Source: Spirosoma radiotolerans
Lineage (GTDB): Bacteria; Bacteroidota; Bacteroidia; Cytophagales; Spirosomataceae
Direction: 5' to 3'
Assembly: GCF_000974425.1 (NCBI RefSeq)
Contig: NZ_CP010429.1
Coordinates: 5,007,501-5,071,500 of the forward strand
DNA length: 64,000 nucleotides
Shown here: positions 51,700 through 60,913 of the stretch, piece after piece
Numbering within the stretch: the first letter of the stretch is position 1
Layout: each line of letters opens with the position of its first letter
Notes under the pieces: generated by a model
Databases searched by the model: none
The model's input: the letters and a program-made list of their open reading frames with translations, nothing else
Told to the model about the DNA's origin: nothing
Position numbers and translations under genes: made by a program

Positions 51700-52698
51700 T
51701 TATAGGTAACGTGAGGTCGGTTTTTCGAAACCGACCTCTTTTGTTTCACTCACTTTATTTCTGACCCATACACTCGCCATCATCAAACTGCCTAAAACAG
51801 ACCCGGCTAACACGAACTGGCTCCACAGCGACCAGTTCACGGCCCTAATCACCAGTATGTTGATACCCGCCTGCATCAGCGCATAAAGAGCCGAAACCCG
51901 CAGGTGCGGCCAACGCCCCTGGTGAACCAGCAGCTGAAAAAGATGCAGTCGATGCGCCCGAAAGATGTTTTGCCGTAAATAAAGCCGATACGCAATGGTT
52001 GTTCCTGTATCGACGCCATAAACCGAAAGAAATAAGATGGGTAGATAAGTATGACTCTGGTGAATAATCTCCATAAGGCCATACAAGATACTGATTCCCA
52101 TGGTGATACTCCCTACATCACCCGCGAAACAAATCGCCTGTCGGCGGGCGTTGACATAGCTGAAGATCAATAGCGCGATAAATAGACAAGAAAACAGATT
52201 ATCGGTTTCTTTCAGCAACCGGGCTTGCCAAAACCAGAGCGTTGCAACAGTAACCAGGCTATAAAAAGCCGTCATGCCGTTGATGCCATCCATAAAATTG
52301 TAGGCATTTACGATGCCGACGCCCAGCACCAGCAGCCCGGCAATGAAGCACCAACTAGTTAACACATCTCGCTCCTGCATCAACAGCAACCCCACCGACA
52401 GCACATGGATGGTCAGACGAAAGCGTTTGGGTACCGGAGAGACATCATCCCAAAAGCTGACGATCATACTAGCGGTTAGACCTAACCCGAAATACAACCG
52501 ATTGGCTTCTCCTGACCCGACAGCCACCATAGCCGCCAAATAAAACACGAAGCCTCCCGCCCGAACGATCGTCTCATTTTGATGAGCGGAGCGCTCATTG
52601 GGTTTATCGAACAACCCTGCCGAACGCGCAAGCAGAATACAAAGCGCTTCAGCGCCGATAAGAAAAAGAGTTAAATAGAAATAATGGCGTAGGCTCAT
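51700..52698 (-). CDS. WecA/MraY-family polyprenyl-phosphate sugar-1-phosphate transferase
   Basis: A 332-residue multi-pass inner-membrane enzyme with about ten hydrophobic segments. Family motifs are the N-terminal KPNERSAHQ, the Mg-binding FWDDVSPVPKRFRL (DD pair), NAYNFMDGINGM and CFAGDVGSITMG, plus a cytoplasmic HRLHLFQLL loop with His residues. It transfers a sugar-1-phosphate, commonly GlcNAc or a related N-acetyl hexosamine, from UDP-sugar to undecaprenyl phosphate and so starts the repeat unit of the polysaccharide. It is the last gene of the operon and overlaps the epimerase gene by 4 bases. Confidence 0.92.
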   Translation of the reverse strand: MSLRHYFYLTLFLIGAEALCILLARSAGLFDKPNERSAHQNETIVRAGGFVFYLAAMVAVGSGEANRLYFGLGLTASMIVSFWDDVSPVPKRFRLTIHVLSVGLLLMQERDVLTSWCFIAGLLVLGVGIVNAYNFMDGINGMTAFYSLVTVATLWFWQARLLKETDNLFSCLFIALLIFSYVNARRQAICFAGDVGSITMGISILYGLMEIIHQSHTYLPILFLSVYGVDTGTTIAYRLYLRQNIFRAHRLHLFQLLVHQGRWPHLRVSALYALMQAGINILVIRAVNWSLWSQFVLAGSVLGSLMMASVWVRNKVSETKEVGFEKPTSRYL

Positions 52699-53612
52699 TG
52701 GAGCAAGTCAAGTACCGGGCGTGGACGCCAGTCAAGCTGTTGGCGTGCCCGTTCGTCGGAGAACGTCAGCGTGCTGGTTAGTTTTTGTAGCGCAATCGAG
52801 TCAATCGGAAACCGCCGGCCAATAACGGCATTGATGCCGTCGCCCAGGCGAGCCATGGGGTTGATCAACGACAGCGGAACGGAAGGAATCGGTCTCTTCC
52901 GGCCAAGTTTTCGGGCAATGGCATCTTCCAGTTCGCGAACAGTTGGATGGTAGCCATCGGTCAGGTTAAATGTGCCGCCAACGTTGGCCACACGGGTAAG
53001 TACAGCCGCGACATCATCGGCCCGCACCATGCTTCGGCGAGCCAGACCGTTGCCAATCCGAACATAATACCCGCGCCGAATAGCCGTTTGCAGAGTGGCC
53101 AGATTCCCGTTTAGCGGCTCGGCAACAACCAGTGGTAAGCGTAGAATGGCCAACCGAACGCCCGTTCGGGTAGCCCATGCCTGCAATAACATTTCGGCTT
53201 CAACTTTGCTGGCTCCATACGGATCGGTAGCTAAAAGGGGGGTCGACTCCCGAAGCGCTTGTCCTGACGAACACCCATACACCAACACCGTGCTCAGATG
53301 CACGAAAGCAGTTGGCGGACTGGGCAGCTTCTCCAATGCACTTAGCAGGTTAGCCGTGCCCTGTACATTAACCCGTTGGTAATCGGCGCGTTCACTCGCA
53401 GTACGAGGAACGGCATTCGCTTTCCCGGCCGCGTGAATAACCAGGTCGAACTGACTGCCCGGTAAGTCCGGCACCTGCGCGGCCAAATCGCAATGAATAT
53501 GACGGGAACCACAGGCGGTTCGGCCTACCGTGGTCATGGAATGCTCCGGCACCAGTTGTTGATAAATCCGGCTGCCCAGAAACCCGGACGCACCTGTTAG
53601 TAAGATCGTCAT
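52695..53612 (-). CDS. NAD-dependent sugar epimerase/dehydratase
   Basis: A 305-residue extended SDR enzyme: cofactor motif TGASGFLG at residues 7-14, HAAGKAN, LSTVLVYG with the catalytic Ser/Thr, and YxxxK in DPYGASKVEAE, followed by LRLPLVV and a substrate domain. It probably acts on a UDP-linked sugar (4-epimerisation or 4-keto reduction), supplying the precursor used by the adjacent WecA-like transferase; such epimerase/transferase pairs are common in O-antigen loci (for example WbpV/WbpL-type pairs). It overlaps both neighbours by 4 bases, giving tight translational coupling. Confidence 0.9.
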   Translation of the reverse strand: MTILLTGASGFLGSRIYQQLVPEHSMTTVGRTACGSRHIHCDLAAQVPDLPGSQFDLVIHAAGKANAVPRTASERADYQRVNVQGTANLLSALEKLPSPPTAFVHLSTVLVYGCSSGQALRESTPLLATDPYGASKVEAEMLLQAWATRTGVRLAILRLPLVVAEPLNGNLATLQTAIRRGYYVRIGNGLARRSMVRADDVAAVLTRVANVGGTFNLTDGYHPTVRELEDAIARKLGRKRPIPSVPLSLINPMARLGDGINAVIGRRFPIDSIALQKLTSTLTFSDERARQQLDWRPRPVLDLLQ

Positions 53613-54853
53613 ACTGGGGTTTCGTTAGGCCTGTTTAGTTGAATCTGCAATCGATTACCTAGCGTTTCGAGCAATTGCCGAACCATTGCCTGACTGATTG
53701 CTTCCCGCCGGAAAGTTGCTCTAAAATCTGTTCTGGGGCAAGTACAATAGAGCGTTTCGTGCACCTGCCTGACCAAATCAGCGACATCGCCAGGAACGAA
53801 AACGACGGCATTGGGGAGGTGTTGACGCACAAACGAAGCGGCATAGCCCGCCACGCCAGCGACAATGGGTTTATCCGTCGCGCCGTATTCGAATAGCTTT
53901 GAGGGAAGAACGCGAGTGAAAGCCGCCAGATCATTCAGATGCAAAAACAAATAGTCAGCGTTCTGATAATGAATCACCAACTCTGCCTGGCTAACAGGTT
54001 CGCGGATCTCAACATTCGTAACGTTCTCTGCCCGAAGCCTGGATTCCAGTTCGTTTTTCGCACCACCACTGCCAAAAATTACGAACCGATAGCCTTCGCC
54101 CAATTGCCGGGCCGCTTGTGGAATAATCTTATGCATCCCCTGCCCCTGACCGATGTTACCCGCATAGAGAAGGGTTTTAATGCGTGTTGGCGGACCAGGC
54201 ACGCTTTTCGGTATAGTCAAAAATACATTGTCGATCCCATTCGTAAAATAGCTGTATGTTGCCTGTCGAAAAGAACGAAAATAGGTCTGAAATCCCTCAG
54301 AGACCAGATTAATATGATTGGCACGGCTGAACGTGTACCATTCAACAGGCCTCAGCACCACATTCAGCAGAAAACGCACCAGTAGATTTGGGTGCATTTC
54401 CAGCATGACCTCCCGAAACAGATCCCGAATATCGAGATAGAATGGGATGCGATGATTCCGTCCACTATTCATTCGCTGAACCAATACAGCGCCCAGAAAA
54501 GCGGTGAACAAACGGGATGAGGAAGCAACAACCAGATCATACTTCTGTCGCCGGGCTAGTCGGTAGGCAGTCCGGAAATAGGTCCAGAAGGCACGGATTT
54601 GATCCAGTTGGCCACTTTTGTGCGTTGGAATCTGAATACGATCAATGGTAACCGGGCAATTGCCGTAGCCTTGCTGTTCGTGCTCTGGAGCCGTTGGTTT
54701 ATACGCTTGGTACCGATTGGGCCGGGTCGTGATGACGTGAATGGCATCATCTGAACGAAGCTGGCGGGATAGTTCCTGCACCAAAGCGGTGTTTCGAAAT
54801 GAACCCGGCCCGATGTCGGGCTCAAAATAAAAAGTCAGGTAAAGTACATTCAT
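53609..54853 (-). CDS. GT4-family glycosyltransferase
   Basis: A 414-residue GT-B enzyme. It begins MNVLYLTFYFEPDIGPGSFR, with the acceptor-side loop characteristic of WbuB-like transferases, then KTLLYAGNIGQGQGMHKIIP and VIFGSGGAKNEL in the donor domain and LPSKLFEYGATDKPIVAG in place of the classical E-x7-E motif. The ATG at 54853 forms an ATGA overlap with the preceding stop, so it is preferred over a GTG four codons upstream. It probably adds one residue of the repeat unit. Confidence 0.9.
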   Translation of the reverse strand: MNVLYLTFYFEPDIGPGSFRNTALVQELSRQLRSDDAIHVITTRPNRYQAYKPTAPEHEQQGYGNCPVTIDRIQIPTHKSGQLDQIRAFWTYFRTAYRLARRQKYDLVVASSSRLFTAFLGAVLVQRMNSGRNHRIPFYLDIRDLFREVMLEMHPNLLVRFLLNVVLRPVEWYTFSRANHINLVSEGFQTYFRSFRQATYSYFTNGIDNVFLTIPKSVPGPPTRIKTLLYAGNIGQGQGMHKIIPQAARQLGEGYRFVIFGSGGAKNELESRLRAENVTNVEIREPVSQAELVIHYQNADYLFLHLNDLAAFTRVLPSKLFEYGATDKPIVAGVAGYAASFVRQHLPNAVVFVPGDVADLVRQVHETLYCTCPRTDFRATFRREAISQAMVRQLLETLGNRLQIQLNRPNETPV

Positions 54854-56478
54854 TCGATAAGCCACATTGTGGTGTCTAAATAGTCGGTAAATAGCACCTC
54901 AAGGCATTGGCCGGTGCGCAACCGATTGAAGCCTTCGGCAAAGCCATAGTTTATAACGGACACTACCGGTTGGGTTTCCGACGAAACCGACAGTTGCAGC
55001 GGCCCAACGAGAATTCGATCGTCCGATAGTTGTACCCGAACGTCGGGATGGAGATAAAACCGAGCTGTTCCCACCCGATTTTTATGATTCCAAATGCCAA
55101 TCAGACGATCGGTCAGTAAAAGTCGATTCGGTTCAACGGCCCACGTCCGTTCATGGATAACCCCAAGCCTACGGTAGCCATCATGCCGGGCTGTTAATTT
55201 GGTTGGTGTGTCGGTCAGCACGATTACCCTAGCACGGAGGCCCACCCGAAAACCCGACCAGACTTCGGAGGAATTCACACTGTCTATACAAACCGTATTG
55301 TGGGCAGCCGTACTCCGCTCCCGATCCCGACGCGGACCAATTTGATAAGTAGATACGCCCTTGTCCACAACCAGCGGAAGGTTATCCACATGGAGCACGA
55401 AGGAGAGCGTATCGGCGTGGGCATGACCAGGCTGATGATCGGGCCCAACCGGCCCCACATCGGCAAAAAGTTCGTACCGGTCAGTCCGAAACATACGATA
55501 GCCGCTGTCCTGTAGCCGAGTTACCATGGCGCGTGTCAAGCCAAATCGGTTACCTAATACCCGCTCGGCTTTCGCCAGAAGTTGTGCCGTTGTAGGTGCA
55601 ACGCCCAAAACGGAGTCATTCACCAGGGGAATATCGCCGTTGCGAAAGGTAACGACCGTAAGCCAGCGGAGCATTTGGCAGGCTTTGTCGGACAGATCAT
55701 GAACAAGCATGGCGTCTTTATGCCAGGTGTCGTGCTGCAAAGCCAGCAAAACAGTCAACAGCCGGTCGAGCAGCAGTTGGTGGTACATAGGGCTACGTTC
55801 GTCGTGGCCACCATCGGTTAAAATCTGCCGGTTCATCTCAGAACGCACAAGCCTTGCACCCAGGCGAAACCACCGCTGATGCCGAAAATAAAGGGCGCCG
55901 AGCAATAAGGCATAGCCATTTTCGAGCAGGTGGTTCCCACCAATAGCGTATTCCAGCCGATGGCGCAACAAGGTTACCTGAGCGAATAAATGACGGTCAA
56001 TCATTGCTTGCTGAATTCGATTCCGGCTTAAAAATTCTACCCAGTTTATAATCCGCAGCGACGTTGGGTAAGCTTCCAACCCATCCTGCAATGCATCGGA
56101 TTGCCGGATAAAATCATGAATGAGCCGAACCCCTGATACAGGACTCATACCGGGCTGGTTCAGAAAATCGAAGTAGTTCAGATTATAGGTCCAGAGTTTA
56201 CCATAATCCATTGCTCCAGCATGCCGGTAGTTCCAGTTAATCGGCTGGCTACCTGGCGAATACGACTGATTGAGAAATAGAAACGTCCCGGTTTGCCACG
56301 ATATGGGCTTTTCGGCATCAGGCACCTTTAGGAAATAAGCCGCTGGGGCCGTCCGGGGTAAGCGGAGCCGTGGTCGGCTCCGCAGACGAGTCAGCACCTG
56401 AAAGACCAGTTGGCGAACAGTCAGGTACCTGACCGTTCGCCAGATTAATCCGGGCTTACGCAGGTCGATCGGCGCCAT
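54850..56478 (-). CDS. Heparinase II/III-family polysaccharide lyase-like protein
   Basis: A 542-residue protein with an N-terminal helical toroid (about 80-300; WNYRHAGAMDYGKLWTYNLN, GGNHLLENGYALLLGALYF, DGGHDERSPMYHQLLLDRL) and a C-terminal beta-sandwich heparinase II/III domain (about 330-520) with PGHAHADTLSFVLHVDN and NTVCIDSVNSSEVWSGFR. These histidines, Tyr and Glu match positions used by polysaccharide lyases. No signal peptide is visible. Homologues are regularly encoded inside capsule and exopolysaccharide loci, where they may trim or modify the polymer. It overlaps the bi-domain oxidoreductase by 23 bases and the next GT4 gene by 4. Confidence 0.9.
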   Translation of the reverse strand: MAPIDLRKPGLIWRTVRYLTVRQLVFQVLTRLRSRPRLRLPRTAPAAYFLKVPDAEKPISWQTGTFLFLNQSYSPGSQPINWNYRHAGAMDYGKLWTYNLNYFDFLNQPGMSPVSGVRLIHDFIRQSDALQDGLEAYPTSLRIINWVEFLSRNRIQQAMIDRHLFAQVTLLRHRLEYAIGGNHLLENGYALLLGALYFRHQRWFRLGARLVRSEMNRQILTDGGHDERSPMYHQLLLDRLLTVLLALQHDTWHKDAMLVHDLSDKACQMLRWLTVVTFRNGDIPLVNDSVLGVAPTTAQLLAKAERVLGNRFGLTRAMVTRLQDSGYRMFRTDRYELFADVGPVGPDHQPGHAHADTLSFVLHVDNLPLVVDKGVSTYQIGPRRDRERSTAAHNTVCIDSVNSSEVWSGFRVGLRARVIVLTDTPTKLTARHDGYRRLGVIHERTWAVEPNRLLLTDRLIGIWNHKNRVGTARFYLHPDVRVQLSDDRILVGPLQLSVSSETQPVVSVINYGFAEGFNRLRTGQCLEVLFTDYLDTTMWLIE

Positions 56479-58663
56479 TTAATTTCTGTGAAGTGATGCC
56501 CATACCTGCAACGGCGACAAACCGCCTTTCCCGCAAACTTTGTAAAGCGGCAAACAGGGTTTGTGTGGTGTTGATAAGTTCGTCAAATGGAATCAGCGAT
56601 TTTTCTGGCTTAATTTGTCTATTCGTCTGCTCCTGACCCGTGCGAACCTGGTTAATCAAGCGCTTCATCTGCTCGACATGGCCCTTATCCTGCCGTCCCG
56701 ATAGCTTGGAGAACCCCTTAAATCCGTAGCCGGTCAACGTTCGAAAGTTGTCCAGCACCAGCGTTCGTTCCTGCCAGTAAACCTCTACTCGTTCCTTAGC
56801 GTAGGCTTTACTGCCATTGCTGAAGTAATTGATCGTAGCGGTGGAACCGTTCTCGTAGCGCAACAGTATAGAGGCCGAATCACTTGTTTCGGTGGGTTGA
56901 CGACCCATCGCGTTCAGGCATACGCTCATGACCCGGCTACCCGTCAGAAACGTGATCAGATCGACAAAATGACAAGCCTCGCCCAGGATACGACCCCCCC
57001 CGACATCCCGATCATGTACCCACGATGCAGCCAAAATCGATCCTGCATTGACGGTGACAACAATATTCATCGGCAAATCTGCCGACCGTTCACCACCGAG
57101 CAGCGTCTTCATTTTTTGCGCATACGGCGAAAAACGCCGATTGAAGCCAACCATCAAGATCCGGCCCGCTTGTTGCTGATGTTCAATCAGCGCGGGTAAT
57201 TCATGTGGGTAAATAGCCAGTGGTTTTTCCACAAACACATGTTTACCGGCTTTCAGAGCCTCACTAGTCAGTCGGGCGTGGCTATCGTGGCGGGTTGTAA
57301 TCACGCATAGGTCAATGTCCGGGTCGTTGAGAATTTGCTGGTAGTCTGTGGTGCTTTGGGTAATGCCGAACTTTCTGGCCAACACGGTTGCGCTCAGACC
57401 GCCAGCACTGGCGATGGTTTTAATTTCTGCGCCAGCCGCTTTCAGAGCAGATACTAGTATCGCCCCCGTGAAGTTCCCGGCTCCAATGATTCCGATGGTC
57501 CCCGAACGCGGCTCATACGCTTGCTCCAGCAACCTGAGCACGGGAGTTAACGCGGCTTGTTCAGGATACGTGAGCAGCGAAGCAATCCGCCCCGACAACT
57601 GTAGGTCACTGTATATTTTCTGGTAATCGGTCAACGGCACCACTTCAGTGATCCATGACATTACCTGTAGCTGGCCCGTAGCCATAAATTGGAGGATAGC
57701 CTGAAAATTACGATTCGCCGTCCAGCGAACGTAGTCTACTGGATAATCCTGACCTCTTTGTTCGTACGCTTCATCATAACGACCGGGTCCATAGGAACGT
57801 GCAACCCGCAGGACGACCTCTTTTTCATATAGATCCGCTCGACTCATCGTTAGGTCTGTCACGCCCACCAGAACAACGGTTCCCTTTCGGCGACTCATAC
57901 GAACCGCCTGCGACAGGAGTTTATCTATCCGGGAAGAAGCGGTAATAATCACCCCATCGGCTCCTAGGCCGGTAGTCATTGACATAACCGCGTTGATCGG
58001 CTCCACTCCCCGTGCCGGGTTGATAACGGTTATGCCGCGTGCTGTCGCCAACTGGCCTTTTGCTTCGACAATTTCGATACCAATAACCTGACAACCACTG
58101 ATTCGGAGCAATTCCGCCGTCATCAGGCCAAGTAGACCCAATCCAATGACCACAACCGTTTCGCCAGCGGACGGGGCCAGGAGCCGAATACTATTCAGGC
58201 TGATGGCTCCGATAACAGTAAAAGCCGCTTCGTCGTCACTCACCGCATCGGGAATGAGCGCCACCAGATTTCGTGGCACACAAACGACTTCAGCATGATA
58301 TCCGTTGGATGCCACCCGGTCGCCAACGCAAAGATCAGTAACCCCGTCGCCCACGGCCAGTACGGTCCCGACATTGCAGTAGCCCAGCGGCACCGGCTGA
58401 TTCAATTTACGAATCACCGCACCGATCGTTGTTCGCAGGCCATCCGACTGAATTTTTTCAACGACCTGCTTTACTCTATCGGGCTGCTGACGAACCTTGT
58501 TCAGCAGGCTGGCTTTGCCGAACTCGACCAGCATTCGTTCCGTACCCAACGATACCAGCGACCTCCCTGTTTGAATCAACACCTGTCCCGGTTGTACCTG
58601 GGGCGTTGGCACATCCATGAGCAGCGTCTCACCGGTTTTGACGTTCTGGATGAGCTGTTTCAT
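56456..58663 (-). CDS. Bi-domain oxidoreductase: zinc-type alcohol dehydrogenase fused to Gfo/Idh/MocA
   Basis: A 735-residue fusion. Residues 1-375 are a medium-chain alcohol-dehydrogenase-like part with PLGYCNVGTVLAVGDGVTDL, GDRVASNGYHAEVVCVP and the NAD motif VVIGLGLLGLMTAELL; from about 385 a Gfo/Idh/MocA part with IGIIGAGNFTGAILV, DPDIDLCVITTRHDSH, HVFVEKPLAIYP and EACHFVDLITFL. Together they could oxidise and re-reduce or dehydrate a nucleotide- or lipid-linked sugar. Fusions of this kind are found in polysaccharide loci, typically next to heparinase II/III genes, as here. The ATG at 58663 gives an ATGA overlap with wecB; a start at 58711 would lie inside wecB. The reaction is not established. 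Confidence 0.9.
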   Translation of the reverse strand: MKQLIQNVKTGETLLMDVPTPQVQPGQVLIQTGRSLVSLGTERMLVEFGKASLLNKVRQQPDRVKQVVEKIQSDGLRTTIGAVIRKLNQPVPLGYCNVGTVLAVGDGVTDLCVGDRVASNGYHAEVVCVPRNLVALIPDAVSDDEAAFTVIGAISLNSIRLLAPSAGETVVVIGLGLLGLMTAELLRISGCQVIGIEIVEAKGQLATARGITVINPARGVEPINAVMSMTTGLGADGVIITASSRIDKLLSQAVRMSRRKGTVVLVGVTDLTMSRADLYEKEVVLRVARSYGPGRYDEAYEQRGQDYPVDYVRWTANRNFQAILQFMATGQLQVMSWITEVVPLTDYQKIYSDLQLSGRIASLLTYPEQAALTPVLRLLEQAYEPRSGTIGIIGAGNFTGAILVSALKAAGAEIKTIASAGGLSATVLARKFGITQSTTDYQQILNDPDIDLCVITTRHDSHARLTSEALKAGKHVFVEKPLAIYPHELPALIEHQQQAGRILMVGFNRRFSPYAQKMKTLLGGERSADLPMNIVVTVNAGSILAASWVHDRDVGGGRILGEACHFVDLITFLTGSRVMSVCLNAMGRQPTETSDSASILLRYENGSTATINYFSNGSKAYAKERVEVYWQERTLVLDNFRTLTGYGFKGFSKLSGRQDKGHVEQMKRLINQVRTGQEQTNRQIKPEKSLIPFDELINTTQTLFAALQSLRERRFVAVAGMGITSQKLNGADRPA

Positions 58664-59751
58664 AATGAAGTTAGTATTCTGGCAATGCGGCCAGCAGCCT
58701 GTCCGTCCCACAAAGGCGGCACTTGCCCGGTTTTGACGCGACCGTCCAGAATTTCCTTCACCTTCCGTAGTGCCGTTTCGGGTTTCAGGTCATCAAGTAG
58801 CTGATTGGTACCCAGGTCGACGGTTACCGGTCGTTCGGTCGAGTGGCGAAAGGTCAGGCAAGGCACGTTGAGGTAAGTCGTTTCTTCCTGAATCCCACCC
58901 GAATCCGTAATGACGAGGCTCGCATTATCCATCAAATTCAGAAATTCGAGGTATCCCTGTGGCTCCAGAAGACGCACACCCGGAATGGCAACCAAACGGT
59001 CCATCAGGCCAAATTGAGTTAGGTTGGCGCGGGTACGCGGGTGAATTGGGAACAGCACTGTTTTGTGTTGAGCAATGCCCCGAATCAGTTGTAGAAGCTT
59101 TTCCAGACCAGTTTCTGTATCCACATTAGCCGGCCGGTGCAGGGTGATCAGTACATACTGCTGGGGAAATACGCCCAACAGCGTAAGCGTGTTTAGCTTA
59201 GTCGCTTTCTGCCGATACTGTACGAGTGAATCAATCATGACATTACCGACAAAATGGACTTTTTCATGGGAGATACCTTCGCGCCGAAGGTTATCCAGCC
59301 CGGACTGTTCGGTTACGAACAATACATCGGCGATCCGGTCGGTTTCAATTCGATTAAACTCCTCAGGCATCCGGTCATCGCCCGACCGCAGGCCCGCTTC
59401 GACATGCGCCACCCGAACACCCCGTTGAGCCGCCACCCGTGCGCAGGCCAGCGTACTGGTCACGTCACCCACCACCAGTACCCAATCGGGCTGCTCGGCA
59501 TGAAGCACCGCGTCGAATTTGTGCATCATATCCGCCATCTGCTGCGTCGGTGAGCCGGGTAATGCGTTCAGAAAATGATCTGGTTGTGGCAAATCGAGCT
59601 GCCGAATGAATATATCGCTCAACAGATGATCGTAATGCTGACCGGTATGAACAATCTTAGACTGGGTGTTCGGTTGCGATAGAAAAGCCCGATGCAGGGG
59701 CGCCACTTTCATGAAATTCGGACGGGCACCAACGATGCTAAGGACGTTCAT
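58660..59751 (-). CDS. wecB: UDP-N-acetylglucosamine 2-epimerase (non-hydrolysing)
   Basis: A 363-residue GT-B-fold epimerase converting UDP-GlcNAc to UDP-ManNAc or a related 2-epimer. Motifs are LSIVGARPNFMKVAPLHRA, IVHTGQHYD, VVGDVTSTLACARVAA, VAHVEAGLRSGDDRMPEEFN (active-site Glu/Asp/His set), HRPANVDT, and the UDP-binding TDSGGIQEETTYLNVPCLTF. The length and every conserved block match WecB/MnaA. In this operon it would supply an N-acetyl-mannosamine-type precursor, possibly further modified by the Gfo/Idh enzymes. It lies 22 bases after the second Gfo/Idh gene and overlaps the bi-domain gene. Confidence 0.95.
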   Translation of the reverse strand: MNVLSIVGARPNFMKVAPLHRAFLSQPNTQSKIVHTGQHYDHLLSDIFIRQLDLPQPDHFLNALPGSPTQQMADMMHKFDAVLHAEQPDWVLVVGDVTSTLACARVAAQRGVRVAHVEAGLRSGDDRMPEEFNRIETDRIADVLFVTEQSGLDNLRREGISHEKVHFVGNVMIDSLVQYRQKATKLNTLTLLGVFPQQYVLITLHRPANVDTETGLEKLLQLIRGIAQHKTVLFPIHPRTRANLTQFGLMDRLVAIPGVRLLEPQGYLEFLNLMDNASLVITDSGGIQEETTYLNVPCLTFRHSTERPVTVDLGTNQLLDDLKPETALRKVKEILDGRVKTGQVPPLWDGQAAGRIARILTSL

Positions 59752-59773
59752 ATCGAGTTTATTTAGATCTGAT

Positions 59774-60913
59774 TTATGGATCGTGAAAACCCGTTACACG
59801 GATTGTCGTATTCGTATCCAGTGCCTCTTTCGTTTTGAGCATCAGATAACCCGTCTCCCAGATCATTTTCAGGCTTTCCTGCTTTGACGCATCTGTCCGC
59901 ATCAGGTAACTAGTTTTGATGGATTGCTGATGACCGTGATCCCGAAACCACAGCCGACGGCGGATCACCCTGGCGTTATTATCCAGCCGCAACGTTTGAA
60001 AGTCCGTCAGGCTGACTAGCAGATTTCCCTTATGGGCATTCAGCGTTTCCCGAACGCCCTCGAACGTATGTCCTTTGGCCGAGAAGGTAATGGTTCCAAT
60101 GGAGCCATCAGCGAATAGATACGAAACGCTGATGTCACAGTCGGCCCGGCGCGAACGGGCAGGAATAATCTGGATGGGAAACCGATTCGGCTCAGGGATT
60201 AACCGCATCGTGAAATCAATCCAATGGCATAAATTACCCAAAATTCGCCCGCCCTCTTCCTCAGCAAAATACCAGTGTCCATCAGGAATAGCATGGCCCG
60301 CCACAAACCAATTTAGCATCGCAGGGCCAGTCTGTGTGTCTAATTGTTGTTTTAAGAACTCCCCAAGTTTGCTTTCGGGCCGATTGAAACCCAGCCTAAC
60401 GCACCCTTTATACGCGCGTATAGCCGTACACAACCGCACCAGTTGATCTTCACTGACTACATGCGGTTTTTCGATGTGCACGGCCTTCCCCTGCCGGATG
60501 GCAGCCATAGCGTACTCAGCATGCGATGCGTGATTGGAAACAATATAGATCAGGTCAATGTGTGGATCGTTTATGAGATCGTCGGCGGAGTTTGTGTAAT
60601 AATCGGTCCTGTATCGCTGAGCCAGCGAAATGGCTTTGTTTAAGTCGGTATCCATAACACCCCGAATAACCGCGCCGAAGTTTTTATGAATGTAATAGGC
60701 CACGTTGGCATAAGCGAACTTTCCACAACCCAGTATGCCCACGTGTTTACCCGTCGACTCGGTAGGAACAGACAGTGGCTGCTGCCCAGTAAACTCTTTT
60801 TTCATGTGGTAATGCGCCTGCACTTTCATCCAGGTTCGGGCGAGGCCGAATAGTCGAACATACCGAATTACTTTCCGGAGACTGACGCGTATCGGTTGCT
60901 GGGTATAGTCCAT
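59774..60913 (-). CDS. Gfo/Idh/MocA-family oxidoreductase
   Basis: A 379-residue NAD(P)-dependent enzyme with the Rossmann motif VGILGCGKFAYANVAYYI (starting near residue 53, after an N-terminal extension of about 50 residues), DPHIDLIYIVSNHASH and the catalytic Lys in HIEKPHVVSEDQL, followed by the alpha/beta substrate domain with NLCHWIDFTMRL. Members act on sugar C3 or C6 positions, often in nucleotide-sugar biosynthesis (WlbA/WbpB type). It shares the general scheme with the second half of the bi-domain protein, so two related steps may exist. The gene overlaps the upstream GT4 gene by 46 bases. Confidence 0.88.
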   Translation of the reverse strand: MDYTQQPIRVSLRKVIRYVRLFGLARTWMKVQAHYHMKKEFTGQQPLSVPTESTGKHVGILGCGKFAYANVAYYIHKNFGAVIRGVMDTDLNKAISLAQRYRTDYYTNSADDLINDPHIDLIYIVSNHASHAEYAMAAIRQGKAVHIEKPHVVSEDQLVRLCTAIRAYKGCVRLGFNRPESKLGEFLKQQLDTQTGPAMLNWFVAGHAIPDGHWYFAEEEGGRILGNLCHWIDFTMRLIPEPNRFPIQIIPARSRRADCDISVSYLFADGSIGTITFSAKGHTFEGVRETLNAHKGNLLVSLTDFQTLRLDNNARVIRRRLWFRDHGHQQSIKTSYLMRTDASKQESLKMIWETGYLMLKTKEALDTNTTIRVTGFHDP

